The notes under the pieces were generated by a model. That model saw only the letters and a program-made list of their open reading frames with translations. It was not told the DNA's origin and made no database searches. Below are positions 62,418 through 64,000 of a DNA stretch of 64,000 nt, piece by piece. A program made the position numbers and the translations under genes. Location of the stretch: the NCBI RefSeq assembly GCF_001597735.1, contig NZ_LUTS01000004.1:186001-250000 (forward strand), in the 5' to 3' direction. This DNA comes from Neptuniibacter pectenicola (GTDB lineage: Bacteria; Pseudomonadota; Gammaproteobacteria; Pseudomonadales; Balneatricaceae). Every line of letters begins with the position of its first letter. Within the stretch, counting starts at the first letter, position 1.

Positions 62418-63044
62418 TTATAGAATTTCTAAAAGCTCAACATCGAAGACAAGCGCAGAGTAAGGCGGAATACCACCTGGAGAGCCCTGTTCGCCGTAAG
62501 CAAGGTTGTAAGGGATGTATAATTTCCACTTAGCGCCTTTGTTCATTAACTGAAGTGCTTCAGTCCAGCCAGCGATAACGCCACCGACTGGGAATTCAGC
62601 AGGTTGACCGCGGTCATAAGAGCTGTCGAACACTTTTCCATCGATGAATGTACCGTGGTAGTGGGTACGTACTTTGGATTCGCGCGTTGGTTTTTCGCTA
62701 CCCTCTTCACCGGCTTCAAGGATTTCGTATTGAAGGCCTGACTCAAGCACAACTACGCCATCACGTTTTGCGTTATCGGTTAGGAATGCTTCACCTACAG
62801 CGGATGCTTTTTTGGCTTCTTCTTCCTGTTGAGCACGCATACGCTCATTAAGCACATTAAATGCTTCTTGGATTTCGCTGACTTCAACCTGCATACCATC
62901 GCCATTAACGGCATCAGCAATACCGGCTGAAATGGCTTTAATGTCCATGCCTTCAAAGGGTTGCTGTGCTAATTGATCGCCCATCTGGCGACCGATGCCG
63001 TAACTTGCTTTTTGTTCTAGTGTTTCTAGTTGTACATCAGACAT
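62418..63044 (-). CDS. fklB: FklB, FKBP-type peptidyl-prolyl cis-trans isomerase
   Basis: A 208-aa FKBP of the FkpA/FklB/Mip class without a signal peptide, so probably cytoplasmic like E. coli FklB (22 kDa). The N-terminal dimerisation domain reads LEQKASYGIGRQMGDQL. The FKBP domain has SKVRTHYHGTFIDGKVFDSS, FPVGGVIAGWTEALQLM and YIPYNLAYGEQGSPGGIPPY, including the family's aromatic pocket residues. It is flanked by terminators on both sides and so is likely monocistronic. Confidence 0.95.
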   Translation of the reverse strand: MSDVQLETLEQKASYGIGRQMGDQLAQQPFEGMDIKAISAGIADAVNGDGMQVEVSEIQEAFNVLNERMRAQQEEEAKKASAVGEAFLTDNAKRDGVVVLESGLQYEILEAGEEGSEKPTRESKVRTHYHGTFIDGKVFDSSYDRGQPAEFPVGGVIAGWTEALQLMNKGAKWKLYIPYNLAYGEQGSPGGIPPYSALVFDVELLEIL

Positions 63045-63067
63045 GAATTAAGTCCTACTAGGTTTCT

Positions 63068-63092
63068 AAAAAAAACGAGCCTTCAGGCTCGT
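63068..63092 (-). terminator. Rho-independent terminator after the M23 peptidase gene
   Basis: Stem ACGAGCC / GGCTCGT with a TTCA loop, followed on the minus strand by eight T residues, 23 bp after the peptidase stop. Confidence 0.88.
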
Positions 63093-63114
63093 CCTAAAAA
63101 TGTTTGTATTAAAA

Positions 63115-63954
63115 TTATGGTGCTAAAAACAATGTGGGGTCGACCCGGGTATTATTCAAGCTTACGCTCCAATGAAGATGGGGTCCGGTTACTCGACCGG
63201 TTTTTCCAATCTCGCCCAACTTGTCGCCGGTAGTGACATTATCTCCAATTTTCACATCGATTTTGCTCATATGACAGTACATGGTGGTGAGACCAAAACC
63301 ATGGTCAAGAATAACAGTATTGCCATTAAAGAAATAATTACCTGTATCAACCACTGTACCTTGGCTTGGCGCAACAATTGGGTCGCCGTGCGGGGCTGCA
63401 ATATCTAAACCGCTATGTGGGTTTCGTGGCTGCTTGTTAAAGAAGCGCTTTAAGCCAAATGGACTACTGTAAGGGCCTTGGGCGGGGAGCGCAAACTGTG
63501 TTGTCGCTGCTGTAGGCTCACTCCAATGCTTGAATGCCGCAACCATTTTGGCTTTTTCTGTACGCCAGCGTTTTATATCTTCTGGGTCTGGATCTACGTG
63601 GCGTTTGTTTTTGACGGTTAAATACTGGGCTTTGTACTCTTTATCCTCTATTTCAAAATAGAAGGAGGTTGCGTTCGCCCGTAGGTGCTGCTTTTGGTTG
63701 GGTTTTGCGCTTAATGGAATGCCAGCAATAGCGAGCCATGCACTCTTGCTTGCGTGCGTGCTGCCCTGGCTGGGTATTACCATTACTCTGTTGCCTTTAT
63801 ACCAAGCAGAGGGGGGCGTGCTACTCTCAATCCCCGTAAGTGGAATAATTGCGATGCCGCCGGGGACACGGCTCTCTTGTGGTAGCGGCTGGGCATAGGT
63901 TGTGAGGCTGATAAATAACAGCCCAATGAATATCATTAATTTTTGCATAGTCAT
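63115..63954 (-). CDS. Secreted M23 (LytM-type) zinc endopeptidase
   Basis: A 279-aa periplasmic peptidoglycan endopeptidase. A signal peptide (MTMQKLMIFIGLLFISLTTYA) is followed by an N-terminal beta domain (about 25-150) and a LytM domain (about 165-279). The domain has zinc ligands in HSGLDIAAPHGDP and HLHW, plus TMYCHMSKIDVKIGDNV. Both catalytic motifs (HxxxD and HxH) are intact, so it should be active rather than an EnvC/NlpD-like activator. The ATG at 63954 shares one base with the stop codon of the upstream xseA-like frame; an ATG at 63948 is an alternative. Confidence 0.92.
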   Translation of the reverse strand: MTMQKLMIFIGLLFISLTTYAQPLPQESRVPGGIAIIPLTGIESSTPPSAWYKGNRVMVIPSQGSTHASKSAWLAIAGIPLSAKPNQKQHLRANATSFYFEIEDKEYKAQYLTVKNKRHVDPDPEDIKRWRTEKAKMVAAFKHWSEPTAATTQFALPAQGPYSSPFGLKRFFNKQPRNPHSGLDIAAPHGDPIVAPSQGTVVDTGNYFFNGNTVILDHGFGLTTMYCHMSKIDVKIGDNVTTGDKLGEIGKTGRVTGPHLHWSVSLNNTRVDPTLFLAP

Positions 63955-64000
63955 TATTCCGTAATTACTTCATCTACGCGGCAGCGTAAATGTCCTTTAT
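63954..64000 (-). CDS. xseA: 3' end of a gene, probably xseA (exodeoxyribonuclease VII large subunit)
   Basis: The last 15 codons of a minus-strand frame read KGHLRCRVDEVITE then TAA. This resembles the C-terminal end of XseA proteins (a short CRV-containing strand), and XseA followed by an M23 peptidase gene is a plausible gammaproteobacterial arrangement. The evidence is very short, so the identity is tentative; only the presence of a coding end overlapping the peptidase start is well supported. Confidence 0.45.
   Translation of the reverse strand, partial: KGHLRCRVDEVITE

Overview
The window looks like a chromosomal segment of a marine gammaproteobacterium of the Oceanospirillales/Pseudomonadales group (Neptunomonas, Amphritea, Neptuniibacter or similar). 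Evidence: the lptD-surA-pdxA-rsmA-apaG-apaH string diverging from amgK-murU-djlA; rpe-gph-trpE separated from trpGDC; a membrane protein gene between rpsR and rplI; and a bioBFHCD operon with bioH inside. The genus is inferred from gene order and protein character only. No rRNA, tRNA, IS element, integrase or CRISPR array was recognised.

Layout. 1-6636 (minus strand): outer-membrane assembly and housekeeping operon lptD-surA-pdxA-rsmA-apaG-apaH. 6878-9430: amgK-murU-djlA (cell-wall sugar recycling and a J-domain co-chaperone). 9462-14149: a DUF3530-like secreted protein, then rpe, gph and trpE. 14721-38006: one 23-kb co-directional gene cluster lying between trpE and trpG, ended by a strong terminator at 38030. 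38259-41128: trpG-trpD-trpC and an OsmC-like gene. 41331-42974: a membrane sensor without an output domain. 43072-46714: promoter, leader and rpsF-rpsR-membrane protein-rplI, then dnaB. 46793-48520 (minus): thioesterase and bioA. 48808-51558: a four-gene RiPP operon. 51629-55499 (minus): a small ORF, a secreted protein, trmO, a Na/Pi cotransporter and comF. 55612-60158: bioBFHCD. 60245-61487: a small protein and an SprA-like putative metalloprotease. 61589-64000 (minus): ybfF, fklB, an M23 endopeptidase and the 3' end of a gene that looks like xseA.

Two systems stand out. First, the trpE-trpG interval holds a compact lipid/polyketide synthase related to PUFA (Pfa) synthases. A 2720-aa protein (tandem flavin enoyl-reductase-like barrels-KS-AT-ACP-KR-DH) and a 1592-aa protein (KS-AT-DH-phosphopantetheinyl transferase) carry what Pfa systems spread over four or five proteins. 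Downstream come an alpha/beta hydrolase, an unrecognised beta-propeller-like protein, a chimera of degenerate M50 protease and HlyD adaptor, a sulfotransferase, a small helical protein, a secreted esterase, an OprM/NodT-type channel lipoprotein and an ACP-sulfotransferase fusion. I infer a sulfated, or sulfation-activated (possibly terminal-olefin), lipid that is moved to the envelope or outside. The product is unknown.

Second, 48808-51558 is an HvfA/HvfB/HvfC/DoxX-type operon. It encodes a secreted precursor with ten EGKCG motifs, an MNIO (DUF692) iron enzyme, its DUF2063 partner and a DoxX membrane protein. The system described in Haemophilus makes copper-binding oxazolone/thioamide groups on EGKCG Cys residues. 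A terminator-like hairpin lies between the precursor gene and the enzyme genes.
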